Below, piece by piece: positions 39,962 through 48,462 of a DNA stretch of 64,000 bases. Position 1 is the stretch's first letter, and each line of letters opens with the position of its first letter. The stretch is from assembly GCA_963703335.1 (NCBI GenBank), contig OY969812.1:2604001-2668000 (forward strand). The letters are read 5' to 3'. The notes under the pieces were generated by a model, which did no database searches, was not told the origin of the DNA, and was given only the letters and a program-made list of their open reading frames with translations. This stretch comes from VRUE01 sp963703335 (lineage in GTDB: Bacteria > Actinomycetota > Thermoleophilia > Solirubrobacterales > 70-9). A program made the position numbers and the translations under genes.

Positions 39962-42820
39962 ATGAGTACAAGGACCCGGCTCGTCGGCCGCGAGACCGAG
40001 AGCGCCCTGCTCGCCGAGGTGCTTGATTGCGCCCGGGCAGGCAAAGGCACCCTTCTGCTGCTCAGCGGCGAGGCCGGCGTCGGCAAGACCCGGCTCGCCG
40101 AAGAGGCGGCCCTGGACTCGCCGCCGCTCGTCCTCCGCGGTGCGGCGACAAGCGGGATCACGCCGCCGTATGGGCCAATCGTGGCGGCGCTCCGCTCATA
40201 CCTACGGGATGAGCCGGAGGGGCTTGCCGACTGTGGGCCGCTGCGCTCGCACCTTGCCCTGCTGCTGCCCGAGCTAGGAGAGCCGGCGAGGGAGAGCGAC
40301 AGATCGACGATCTTCGAGGCGGTCCGCTGCGCCTTCGCCCACCTCGCCGGCGCCCAGCCGGCGCTAGTCATCCTCGACGACCTGCAGTGGTCGGACCAGG
40401 CGACCCTGGAGCTGCTCGCCGCCCTCGCCTCGCCAATCCGCGAGATGCCGATCGTGGTGATCGCGGCCTACCGCTCCGACGGACTTCCCCGCGATCACAT
40501 GTTGCGCTGGCTGCGCAACGAGCTGCGCCGCGGCGGCAACCTGGAGGAGCTGGCGCTCGAGCCGCTCGATCGCGAGCAGACGGCGGTGCTGCTGGGGGAG
40601 CTGCTCGCCGAGCAGGCCTCCTCCTCCTTGCTCGCGGCGATCCACGATCGCACCCAGGGCTCGCCGTTCTTCACCGAGGAGCTCGTCGCCGCGCTGCGAG
40701 CGCGCGACCGGTTCCACGCTGGCCCCCGCGGCCTCGAGCTCGCCGACGAAAGCGAGGTCCCGGTGCCGGACACGGTCCGCGACGCCGTCGCGATCTCAGC
40801 CTCTGAGCTCAGCGAGCAGGCGCGCGAGGCAGCCGAGGTCGCCGCCGTCGCCGATCAGCCCTTCGACCTCGGGCTGGCGGCGGAGCTTGCTGACAGGACA
40901 GGGCTGGTCGAGCTGACCGACAAGGGCCACCTCGTCGAGGAAGAGGGAGGCCGCGCCGCCTTCAGGCACGCGTTGGTGCGGGATGCCGTCTACGCCGAGG
41001 TGCCCTGGCTGCGCCGCCGGGCTATCCACCGCCGCCTCGCCGAGGCGCTCGAGCAGAGGGGCGGGACGAGTATGGAGATCGCCGCCCAGCGGCGCAGCGC
41101 CGGCGATGCCGCGCAGGCGCGGGTGGCCTTTGTCCAAGCCGTGCGCCAGTCGGAAGAGCTGCACGCCTACCGCGACGCGACCAAGGCCGCCCGCGAGGCG
41201 CTGGAGCTGTGGTCCGAGGGCGAAGAGGACGAGCTGCGGGTCGAGACGCTGGAGCGCTACGCGCGCTGCGCGGAGCTTGCCGGCGAGCTGACCGAGGCGA
41301 CGAAAGCGCTGCGCGAGCTCGCGGCGATTTGCTCAGAAGGCGAAGACAGTCCCGGCTTCGCCCGCACCCAGCGCCGGCTGGCCGCGGTCTATGACCTGAA
41401 GGGGGAGCGCGACACCGCGTTTGCCGCCCGGCGGCTGGCGGCGGAGGCCTTCGCCGCCAACGAGATGCCCGCCGAGGCCGCGGGCGAGCGGCTGAGGATG
41501 GCCGACCACCAGCGCGCGCGAGCCGGCTACAGCGAGGCGATCGAGCTGGCGGAGGCCGCGCTCGAAGACGCCAGGGCCGCCGACCGGCTCGACCTCGGCG
41601 CCCGCGCCCGCGGCCTGCTGGGGGTCGCCCAAGCGAAGGGCGGCGAGTTCGAGACCGGACTGGAGACCGTCCGCGGTGCGCTCGCCCTGGCGCTCGAGCA
41701 CGACCTGACTCCGATCGCGGCAGAGCTCTACCAGCGCCTCAGCATGGTCCTCTACGACGCCTCCGACTACCGCCGTGCCGAGGAAGCGCTCGACACCGCG
41801 CTCGGCCTCTGCCGGACCGGCGAGGACGTCAGCACCGAGCTCGCCTGCGTCACCTGCCTCGTCTACGTTCTGCGCGAGCGCGGCGAGTGGTCGCGGGCCA
41901 GCGAGCTCGGTCGTGAACTAGTCGACTCCGGCACCGCCGTGTGGGTGGCCGAGGGACTTGTCGGGGGGATCCATGCCTTCCAGGGAAAGCTGGCCTCGGC
42001 GCGGCGGATGCTCTCCGCTTCGCGCTCGGTCTCCTCCTCGGTGGGCCACTACAACATGTTCATGGACGCGACGACTGGCCTCGCCTACGTCGCCGCGGCC
42101 GAGGGCGCCGAGGAGGAAGCGGCCGAGCACTGCCGCACGCTGCTCGCCCGCTGGGAGGAGAGCGAGGACCACCACTACGCCGTCTGGGGAATCCGCTGGG
42201 CGGCAGCCTTCTTCGCCCGCCAGGGCGACCGCGAGCGAGTCCACGCCTGTACCGAGGCGCTGACGCAGATGGCATCGGAGGCGGGTCACGGCGACGCGCT
42301 CGCGGCGCTGGCGCAGGCCCTCGGCGAGATGGCCCTGCTCGACGGCGACGCGGCCGCGGCCGCCGAACATCTCTCTCGGGCGGTCGAGCTTCACCGCACG
42401 CTCGCCGTCCCCTTCGAGCGAGCCCAGATCGAACTCCGCGCCGGGGTCGTGCTCGCGGCTGCTGGCGAGCGCGATCAGGCGCTGGAGCGCCTGTCCGACG
42501 CCTACAGGACGGCCGCCAAGCTCGGCGCCCGGCCGCTCGCCTCGGCCGCGGCGAAGGAGGTCGCCGCGCTCGGCGAGTCGGTTGCGCAGCGCCTCGGCAG
42601 CCGCGCCGCGACAAAAGCCGACGACGTCCAGCTCACTCGCCGCGAGCTCGAGGTCCTGCGCTTCGTCTCGATCGGCCGCACCAACCGCGAGATCGCCCAG
42701 GAGCTCTTCATCAGCCCCCGCACGGTCGACATGCACGTCCGCAACCTGCTCGGCAAGCTCGATTGCCGCTCCCGCGTCGAGGCGAGTCACCGCGCGGGCG
42801 AGCTGGGCCTGTTGGCGTAG
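39962..42820 (+). CDS. Large ATP-binding LuxR-family regulator (LAL/MalT type), 952 aa
   Basis: The N-terminal STAND-type ATPase has Walker A GEAGVGKT at 36-43 and Walker B LVILDDLQW near 132-140. A long middle of TPR-like helices (about 400-870) would sense a ligand or partner. The C-terminal LuxR helix-turn-helix is LTRRELEVLRFVSIGRTNREIAQELF (about 887-912), followed by ISPRTVDMHVRNLL. Size and order match LAL regulators. ATG 39962. Its targets are not evident; the DUF4242 and VOC genes flank it closely and may be co-regulated. Confidence 0.94.
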   Translation: MSTRTRLVGRETESALLAEVLDCARAGKGTLLLLSGEAGVGKTRLAEEAALDSPPLVLRGAATSGITPPYGPIVAALRSYLRDEPEGLADCGPLRSHLALLLPELGEPARESDRSTIFEAVRCAFAHLAGAQPALVILDDLQWSDQATLELLAALASPIREMPIVVIAAYRSDGLPRDHMLRWLRNELRRGGNLEELALEPLDREQTAVLLGELLAEQASSSLLAAIHDRTQGSPFFTEELVAALRARDRFHAGPRGLELADESEVPVPDTVRDAVAISASELSEQAREAAEVAAVADQPFDLGLAAELADRTGLVELTDKGHLVEEEGGRAAFRHALVRDAVYAEVPWLRRRAIHRRLAEALEQRGGTSMEIAAQRRSAGDAAQARVAFVQAVRQSEELHAYRDATKAAREALELWSEGEEDELRVETLERYARCAELAGELTEATKALRELAAICSEGEDSPGFARTQRRLAAVYDLKGERDTAFAARRLAAEAFAANEMPAEAAGERLRMADHQRARAGYSEAIELAEAALEDARAADRLDLGARARGLLGVAQAKGGEFETGLETVRGALALALEHDLTPIAAELYQRLSMVLYDASDYRRAEEALDTALGLCRTGEDVSTELACVTCLVYVLRERGEWSRASELGRELVDSGTAVWVAEGLVGGIHAFQGKLASARRMLSASRSVSSSVGHYNMFMDATTGLAYVAAAEGAEEEAAEHCRTLLARWEESEDHHYAVWGIRWAAAFFARQGDRERVHACTEALTQMASEAGHGDALAALAQALGEMALLDGDAAAAAEHLSRAVELHRTLAVPFERAQIELRAGVVLAAAGERDQALERLSDAYRTAAKLGARPLASAAAKEVAALGESVAQRLGSRAATKADDVQLTRRELEVLRFVSIGRTNREIAQELFISPRTVDMHVRNLLGKLDCRSRVEASHRAGELGLLA

Positions 42821-42848
42821 GCCTTCTTCGCTGATCTAAACTCGCCGT

Positions 42849-43208
42849 GTGGATTGGCGACTCGAGCTGGTGCAGGTTCCCGTCTCAGACGTGGATCGGG
42901 CGAAGGCCTTCTACACCGAGAAGGTTGGGTTCAACGCCGATCACGATCACACCGTCAGCGAGGAGATTCGCTTCGTGCAGCTGACGCCGCCCGGGTCGGG
43001 CTGCTCGATTGCGATCGGAACCGGGCTCTCGGACATGGAGCCGGGCTCCGTCCAGGGCCTGCAGATGGTCGTCCAGGACATCGAGGCGGCCCGCGAGGAG
43101 CTCCTCGGCCGGGGGCTCGAGGTCGGCGAGGTCCAGAAGTTCGCTTGGGGCTCGTTTGTCTTCTTCAACGATCCGGACGGAAACGGCTGGGCCGTGCAGC
43201 AGGTCTAA
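42849..43208 (+). CDS. VOC-family glyoxalase-like protein, 119 aa
   Basis: A single vicinal-oxygen-chelate domain: LVQVPVSDVDRAKAFYTEKVGFN at the start, QLTPPGSGCSIAIGTG in the middle and FVFFNDPDGNGWAVQQV at the end, the standard glyoxalase/bleomycin-resistance pattern. Members are small metal-binding enzymes or resistance proteins; the substrate is unknown. GTG 42849 is 28 bp after the regulator stop, so it probably shares its transcript. Length is normal. Confidence 0.93.
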   Translation: MDWRLELVQVPVSDVDRAKAFYTEKVGFNADHDHTVSEEIRFVQLTPPGSGCSIAIGTGLSDMEPGSVQGLQMVVQDIEAAREELLGRGLEVGEVQKFAWGSFVFFNDPDGNGWAVQQV

Positions 43209-43350
43209 GGCCAGGCGAGCGCCAACGAGCACCGCCCAGGCACGCGTACGCGCGTTAGTTTTGCCTGACTCCGGGGAAATAACGCAGAAGTGCGCTGACG
43301 CGCGTGGCAAGTTTGCGTTTCAGTATGGAAGGCAACCTGGAGGGGGACCC

Positions 43351-44190
43351 ATGCGGAACTGGTGGATACTCGGGATCACGGCGACGCTCGCACTTGCCTT
43401 GGCGGGTGTTGGAGTGGCGGCGAAAGCGGGCTCGGCCGACCTGGCCATCACCAAGGCCGACAGCCCCGATCCGGTTGCTGCTGGATCAACGCTCACTTAC
43501 ACAATCCGTGTGCAGAACCTCGGCCCTGACGTGGCGACGGGCGTGACCGTTACCGACCAGCTCCCGAAAGGAGTCGACTTCGTTTCCGCCACTACGACCG
43601 CGGGCAAATGCGCGCGTAAAGGGAAGAAAGTCACCTGCGACCTCGGCCAGGTCGGCGTGTCGGCGGTTGACTACTCCGTCCCGCCGACGGTGACGCTTTC
43701 GGTCGTCCCGCGCCAGGCAGGGCTGATCAGCAATACCACCTCGGTGAAGGGAGACCAGAAAGATCCCGTCGCTTCCAACAACAAGGCCACGGCGACGACG
43801 CTGGTCGCCGGCCCAGCGCCCACCTGCCGTGGTGTCGCCGTCTCAATCGCCGGGACGTCGGGCGCCGACGTAATAGCCGGCACGGCCGGCCGCGATGTAA
43901 TCGCCACGTTCCGGGGCAACGACACCATCGCCTCGCTTTCGGGCCGCGATCTGGTTTGCGCCGGCAGTGGCGACGACTACGTCGGGGCCGGTTCGGCGGC
44001 AGACCGCATTTTTGGCGGCGCAGGCAAGGACCGTCTCGTTGGCCGTGGTGGTCCGGACGTGCTGAAGGGCGGTCCTGGTCCCGACATCCTCAAGGGCAAT
44101 CGTGGCGCTGACCGTCTGCGCGGCGGTCCCGGCTTCGACCGCTGTCGTGGCGGTACCGGCGTGGACTCGATTCGGGGGTGCGAGCGGTAG
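43351..44190 (+). CDS. Secreted DUF11 plus RTX calcium-binding repeat protein, 279 aa
   Basis: A signal peptide (RNWWILGITATLALALAGVG, cut near VAAKA) is followed by a DUF11 domain (about 30-150: ADLAITKADSPDPVAAGSTLTYTI, NLGPDVATGVTVTDQLPKGVDF). From about 165 come hemolysin-type repeats (GTSGADVIAG, GRGGPDVLKGGPGPDILKG, GGPGFDRCRGG) that bind calcium and form a parallel beta-roll. GGAGGGGG lies just before ATG 43351. It is a surface or extracellular structural protein; no catalytic domain is present. Confidence 0.91.
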   Translation: MRNWWILGITATLALALAGVGVAAKAGSADLAITKADSPDPVAAGSTLTYTIRVQNLGPDVATGVTVTDQLPKGVDFVSATTTAGKCARKGKKVTCDLGQVGVSAVDYSVPPTVTLSVVPRQAGLISNTTSVKGDQKDPVASNNKATATTLVAGPAPTCRGVAVSIAGTSGADVIAGTAGRDVIATFRGNDTIASLSGRDLVCAGSGDDYVGAGSAADRIFGGAGKDRLVGRGGPDVLKGGPGPDILKGNRGADRLRGGPGFDRCRGGTGVDSIRGCER

Positions 44191-44341
44191 AGGCTGCCGG
44201 CCTCCTTCGGAAAGGGAGGCGAAGGGCGAAGCTGCCTCCGACCTCGGCGGCCCCGGCGGGCAGGCACCACGAGCCATCGTCGGTTATGGCATTGCGGCAG
44301 GGTACGTGGCCTGTCCCGCTGTAGTAACCGCCCCGCGGCGG

Positions 44342-45217
44342 TCAGTCACCGTCTTTCTTCCTGTGGGCCGCATCGCCGGCACCGGTCAGCCGTTCGGCCG
44401 CTTCGCGCACTTCGGCGCCGGCCTCGCGGGTCGCGGCGGCGGCCTCGCCGCCCACGGCCGCCAGGCCCTCGCTCGGCTTGCCGCCGACGATGTCGCGGAA
44501 GGCTTCCTTGAAGCGATCGGTGCGGCGGTCGGGGGGAAAGCGATCTTCGGCCTTGCGCTGTTTCTTGGGCCGTCGCTCGCCGTAGCGATATCGAGCCCAG
44601 GCGGAGCCCGGCTTGCCGATGCGGCCGGCGCCGTAGAAGGCGATCGGCGCCACGAAGATGCCGATCGTCCCGTGCAGGACACGCCCCTTGGCAAAGCAGA
44701 TCGCCACGCAGGCAAAGGCGATGAGGGTGAGGACGATGCTGGTGATTAGCGCCTCTGTCGAGCTCGAGTCGATCACTACCGGGCTGACCCCGAGAACCAT
44801 CAGCAGCATCAGCGAGGCCGCGATCACCGTGGCATCGATCGAGCTGCGGCCCTCCTCTTCCCAGTAGACGTCCTCGAGGTGGACCCAGAGGGCGAACTCG
44901 TCGATCGTCAAGCCGACGCCGACGCCGAAGAGGAGCGCGCAGATCTCGGCATAGGGAGTGCGACCGTCGCTGACGAAGCCGAGGGTCCCGGCGGCCATCA
45001 TCGTCACGATCCCAAAGACGAGGTGGTGGAGGTGCAGCCCGGAATCGCTTTCAATGTTTCCGGGCCACCAGGAGACGCTTTCGCTGCGGATGATCCGCGT
45101 GCTCATGCGAATAAAGGCGAAGGAGACGAGGAAGCCGACCAAAACGAGGAAGACCGCCTGCTCGTTGTGATCTTCAAGGTTGTTCCAGAAGTTGGAGAGG
45201 ATCGACGCGGTCGTCAT
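44342..45217 (-). CDS. Polytopic membrane protein of unknown function, 291 aa
   Basis: About six transmembrane helices lie between residues 20 and 215, with a conserved-looking DSGLHLHHLVFGIVTMMAAG and an acidic loop LWVHLEDVYWEEEGRSSIDA. The last 75 residues are soluble, basic then acidic. The LHLHHLVFG pattern recurs in uncharacterised actinobacterial membrane proteins. I chose ATG 45217 because the N-terminal helix follows it naturally; a GTG at 45280 would add 21 residues of poor character. Confidence 0.79.
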   Translation of the reverse strand: MTTASILSNFWNNLEDHNEQAVFLVLVGFLVSFAFIRMSTRIIRSESVSWWPGNIESDSGLHLHHLVFGIVTMMAAGTLGFVSDGRTPYAEICALLFGVGVGLTIDEFALWVHLEDVYWEEEGRSSIDATVIAASLMLLMVLGVSPVVIDSSSTEALITSIVLTLIAFACVAICFAKGRVLHGTIGIFVAPIAFYGAGRIGKPGSAWARYRYGERRPKKQRKAEDRFPPDRRTDRFKEAFRDIVGGKPSEGLAAVGGEAAAATREAGAEVREAAERLTGAGDAAHRKKDGD

Positions 45218-45641
45218 GCGGAGAGACGAGTGTAAGCCGCACCGATTAGGTCGTCCGCTGGGCGCGGTGGTACCGCGCACCCTGCGTCGCCGAGGTCCTC
45301 AGCCGTTCGGCGTCAGCGCTCGAATCGGCATCGGAGGCGAGCGCCGCCACCACGTTGCCGTCGACCGCGGGGGACCTTCCGTCCTCGACCTGGGCAAAGC
45401 CCACCCCCCCAGAGAAGCGATGCGCCGGCGAGGAACACCGCGATGCCATGTCTCCTCAGCAGAAGGCCGCGCCTCGTTTCGCTCGTTCCGAGGGTGTTCA
45501 CCCCCACATCGTGAGTGGGTGGGTGAAGTGGGAGCTAACGCTTCTCTAAGTGTTCGATGAGATGAGGTGTTCCGATCTTCGGATAAGCGCGGCGTCCGTC
45601 GAGCTAGCCTCCCTGGCGACAACTAGCGAAAGGGGGCGCCG
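45218..45641. other. 424-bp intergenic region with one hairpin
   Basis: No plausible gene is seen. An imperfect hairpin lies at 45497-45527 (TTCACCCCCAC against GTGGGTGGGTGAA, two extra bases on the right arm), without a T run. GAAAGGGGG near 45630 is the ribosome site of the next gene. The rest is featureless GC-rich DNA. Confidence 0.45.
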
Positions 45642-46064
45642 ATGCTTTCGTGGCTGGCCGGCAAGATGATCGCTCGCAATATGAAGTCGATGCGGGCTGG
45701 AGATGTAGGACCCGTGCTGGCGATGGACGCCGACGACGTCAGGTTCACCTTTCCGGGGGACAGCTCGTTTGCTCCCGGGGCGAGCAACAAGCAGGAGCAT
45801 GAGCAGTGGCTCAACCGCTTCGTTGAGATTGGCCTGCAGATCTACCCGGACGAGGTGGTGCTCAAGGGATTCCCGTGGCGGCAGACGATCTGCGTCCGCG
45901 GCCATATCCACCTCGACGACGCCAGCGACGGGCGGGTCTATAACAACCGCTACGTGCTCTGGGGCCACATCGCCTGGGGAAAACTTCGCGAGTACGAGGT
46001 CTATGAGGACACCGAAGAGACCAGGCGTCTCGACGAGTACCTGGCGAAGGTCGGCAAGGCTTAG
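45642..46064 (+). CDS. NTF2/SnoaL-like protein, 140 aa
   Basis: A cone-shaped alpha+beta fold is suggested by an N-terminal helix (LAGKMIARNMKSMRAGD), then VLAMDADDVRFTFPGDSSFAPG, WLNRFVEIGLQIYPDEVVLKGFPW and strands ICVRGHIHLDD and YNNRYVLWGHIAWGKLREYEVYED. Such domains act as small hydrolases, isomerases or ligand binders. ATG 45642 follows GAAAGGGGG. It lies 16 bp before the acylphosphatase fusion gene, presumably in one operon. Confidence 0.85.
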   Translation: MLSWLAGKMIARNMKSMRAGDVGPVLAMDADDVRFTFPGDSSFAPGASNKQEHEQWLNRFVEIGLQIYPDEVVLKGFPWRQTICVRGHIHLDDASDGRVYNNRYVLWGHIAWGKLREYEVYEDTEETRRLDEYLAKVGKA

Positions 46065-46080
46065 CGAGGGCGAGCGCGAA

Positions 46081-46839
46081 ATGGCCAAGGGCAGCAAGCC
46101 GGAGAGGGCGGTTCGCGTTGTCGTGAGCGGGGACGTGCAGGGCGTCGGGTTCCGTTACGCGACGGTGCGCAAGGCGCGCGGTCTCGGCGTGATGGGCTGG
46201 GTACGCAACGAGGAGGACGGCTGCTTGCGCGTTCACGCCGAGGGTTCCGAAGGTGCGGTCGAGGAGTTGGTGGGGTTCTTGCGCGAGGGGCCGCCCGGCG
46301 CGCGGGTTGCCGGTGTCGAGATTGAGACGCTGAAGGCCGAGGGCCACGAGCAGTTCGCGATTCGTGGGGTTAGGGCCGGTGCTTTCGTCGTCCAGGAGCA
46401 CGCCGCCACCGCCCATCACTTCGACCTGCGCCTCGAGGTCGACGGAGTGATGCGCTCCTGGGCAGTGCCGAAGGGTCCCTCGATGGATCCGGCAGTTAAA
46501 CGGCTGGCGGTCGAGGTCGAGGACCACTCGATCAGCCACAACGACTTCGAGGGACCGACCGGGGGTGGCGGGGTGATCGTCTGGGATCGCGGTTCCTACG
46601 AGCAGGGTGGCCGGGTGCCTTGGCCGGAGGCGCTCGAGCGCGGCCACGCCGTCTTCGTCCTCCACGGCGAGAAGCTCAGCGGCGGCTTCGCCCTGCAGCG
46701 CACCCGCCCCGGTGAGAAACCACAGTGGCTGCTGATCAAGCGTCGTGATGAGGAGGCGCGGTCGGGCTCGGATGTGGTCGCCGAAGAGCCGAATTCGGTG
46801 GCCAGCGGTCGCACGCTCGAGGAGGTTTTGGCGGAGTGA
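46081..46839 (+). CDS. Acylphosphatase fused to a LigD-type 3'-phosphoesterase domain, 252 aa
   Basis: Residues 8-97 are an acylphosphatase: VVSGDVQGVGFRYATV contains the phosphate-binding arginine, and GWVRNEEDGCLRVHAEG the catalytic asparagine. Residues 100-225 match the phosphoesterase domain of bacterial DNA ligase D, which trims 3' ends during non-homologous end joining: FVVQEHAATAHHFDLRLEVDG holds the H...H-x-D-x-R metal site, then SWAVPKGPS, EVEDHSISHNDFEG and VIVWDRGSY. Free-standing phosphoesterases exist, but the acylphosphatase fusion is unusual. No Ku or ligase gene is in the window. ATG 46081. Confidence 0.92.
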   Translation: MAKGSKPERAVRVVVSGDVQGVGFRYATVRKARGLGVMGWVRNEEDGCLRVHAEGSEGAVEELVGFLREGPPGARVAGVEIETLKAEGHEQFAIRGVRAGAFVVQEHAATAHHFDLRLEVDGVMRSWAVPKGPSMDPAVKRLAVEVEDHSISHNDFEGPTGGGGVIVWDRGSYEQGGRVPWPEALERGHAVFVLHGEKLSGGFALQRTRPGEKPQWLLIKRRDEEARSGSDVVAEEPNSVASGRTLEEVLAE

Positions 46840-47465
46840 TGACGATCGACGAGCTGACCGTGGCGGACGAGCCGAGTGCGTGGTCGGCGCTTGACTTCCG
46901 AGTCGACGGTGACACCTGTGTGGTCGGCGATGTGCGGATTCGCTTGGCGGGTCGGGAAGCGGGAAAGGGCCTGGCCGGCTGGTCCCTGCGCGAGATCGAG
47001 ACGATCGAGCTGGACGGGTTGCTGACCACTCCATCGGACCGCCCGGCGCCGGGCGAGGCGCCCGCCCAGCCCAATGGCGTCGAGGCACTCGACCACGTAG
47101 TCGCGATTACGCCCGCGCTCGACCGGACGGTTGCGGCTTTGCGGAGCGCCGGCCTCGACCTGCGCCGTATTCGCGAGGAGCCGACGCCGGCAGGGGCGCC
47201 GCGGCAGGCGTTCTTCCGGCTCGGCGCCAACATCCTCGAGGTCGTGCAGGAGCCAGACGAGGCGATCGAGCGGGCCGGGGGAGACCATCCGGCGTTCTTC
47301 TGGGGCCTCGCCTTCGTCAGCTCTGACCTGGACACCACCGTGGCCGGGCTCGGTGATCGCGTCAGCGAGATCCGTCCAGCCATCCAGCCCGGCCGCCGCA
47401 TCGCCACCCTCCGCCGCTCTGCCGGGCTCTCGCTGCCGGTGGCGTTGATGACGCCGGGCGGGTAG
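46839..47465 (+). CDS. VOC-like protein, 208 aa
   Basis: ATG 46839 overlaps the preceding TGA by one base, so translation is coupled to the fusion gene. The C-terminal part has a VOC look: GVEALDHVVAITPALDRTVAALRSAGLDLRRIRE, then RQAFFRLGANILEVVQEPDE and ALPVALMTPGG-like ending. The first 70 residues are a divergent beta-rich half. Relatives are annotated as glyoxalase-like, with no proven substrate. A GTG 3 nt upstream is an alternative start. Confidence 0.75.
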   Translation: MTIDELTVADEPSAWSALDFRVDGDTCVVGDVRIRLAGREAGKGLAGWSLREIETIELDGLLTTPSDRPAPGEAPAQPNGVEALDHVVAITPALDRTVAALRSAGLDLRRIREEPTPAGAPRQAFFRLGANILEVVQEPDEAIERAGGDHPAFFWGLAFVSSDLDTTVAGLGDRVSEIRPAIQPGRRIATLRRSAGLSLPVALMTPGG

Positions 47466-47477
47466 CGAGTTGCCGAG

Positions 47478-47520
47478 CCTTGGCGACTTATCCGTGAAAT
47501 AGACGGAAAAGTCGCCAAGG
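47478..47520. terminator. Long near-perfect hairpin (18-bp stem)
   Basis: CCTTGGCGACTT (47478-47489) pairs exactly with AAGTCGCCAAGG (47509-47520); inside, after one A-A mismatch, TCCGT pairs with ACGGA around a 7-nt loop. There is no T run. It begins 12 bp after the VOC-like stop and is probably a terminator or an mRNA 3' end; it could instead be an operator for the gene at 47557. Confidence 0.62.
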
Positions 47521-47556
47521 GAAGGGGGCGCCCGCGGTAGCTCTATCCTGGCCGGG

Positions 47557-48462
47557 ATGGCCCTCGGCGAGCGCGGTCGCAACCCGCTGACCCCCCGCAG
47601 CACCGCCGAGGCAGTGACGGCGTTGCGGGCAATGGGCGCTCTCGACGCGGACCCCGGGGTTCGCTGTCCGGATCAGATGGCGAGCGGCTTTCTCGGCGGC
47701 TTCAACGTCACGACGCTCGCCAAGTACCGAGCCGCCAGGGGCTTGGTTCTGCGGATGGCCAACCGGAGGCTTCCCGGCGCCTACACCTATGAGATCGCGC
47801 GGACCAAGTTCATCGACGAGGTCGTGCTCGACGCGGTCGCGGCCGGCATCGACGAGCTGATCCTGCTCGGTGCCGGGTTTGACTCGCGCCCGTACCGATT
47901 CGCATCGCAGCTGGATGGCGTACGGGTGATGGAGGTCGATCATCCCGCCAGCCAGGCCTCCAAGCGGCGGCGCATTCGGCGCCTTCTCGGAGATGAGCCC
48001 GAGCACGTCACCTACGTGCCGATCGACTTCAGCAGCGAGGATCTCGATGCGACGCTGGCGGCTGCCGGGCACGAGCGCTCGGCCAGGACGCTGTTCGTCT
48101 GGTCGGGCGTGAGCCCCTACCTGCCGGAGGAGGCTGTCGCGGAGACCCTCGCATGGGTCGGCGAGCACGGCGATCCGCCGGCGTCGATCGTCTTCGACGC
48201 GGTTTGGGCAGAGGTGGTCGATGGGTCGCGCGACTACCGGGGCGCGGCTGAGGCAAGAAAGGGGGCCGCGGAAGCCGGCGAGCCCTTTCGCTGGGGAATC
48301 CCGGAGGGCCGCGCCGAGGAGACCCTGTCGCGCTTTGGGCTCCGGGCCGAGCGAGCACTCGATCCGGTCGAGGCGCGCGCCACTTACCTCAAGCGCTCGG
48401 ACGGCACCCTGCACGATCGGCCGTTCGAGTTCGGTGTGCTTGTTCTCGCCCGAGTTGCCTAG
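47557..48462 (+). CDS. SAM-dependent methyltransferase, LCMT/PPM1-like (TIGR00027 type), 301 aa
   Basis: The family pattern is clear: RSTAEAVTALRAMGALDADPGVRCPD near the start, ARTKFIDEVVLDAVAAGIDELILLGAGFDSRPYRF (SAM motif I), VMEVDHPASQASKRRRI, then PIDFSSEDLDATL and TLFVWSGVSPYLPEEAVAETL. Bacterial members are O-methyltransferases of unknown or polyketide substrates. ATG 47557. Its 3' end overlaps the convergent DUF2855 gene by 4 bp. Confidence 0.93.
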   Translation: MALGERGRNPLTPRSTAEAVTALRAMGALDADPGVRCPDQMASGFLGGFNVTTLAKYRAARGLVLRMANRRLPGAYTYEIARTKFIDEVVLDAVAAGIDELILLGAGFDSRPYRFASQLDGVRVMEVDHPASQASKRRRIRRLLGDEPEHVTYVPIDFSSEDLDATLAAAGHERSARTLFVWSGVSPYLPEEAVAETLAWVGEHGDPPASIVFDAVWAEVVDGSRDYRGAAEARKGAAEAGEPFRWGIPEGRAEETLSRFGLRAERALDPVEARATYLKRSDGTLHDRPFEFGVLVLARVA

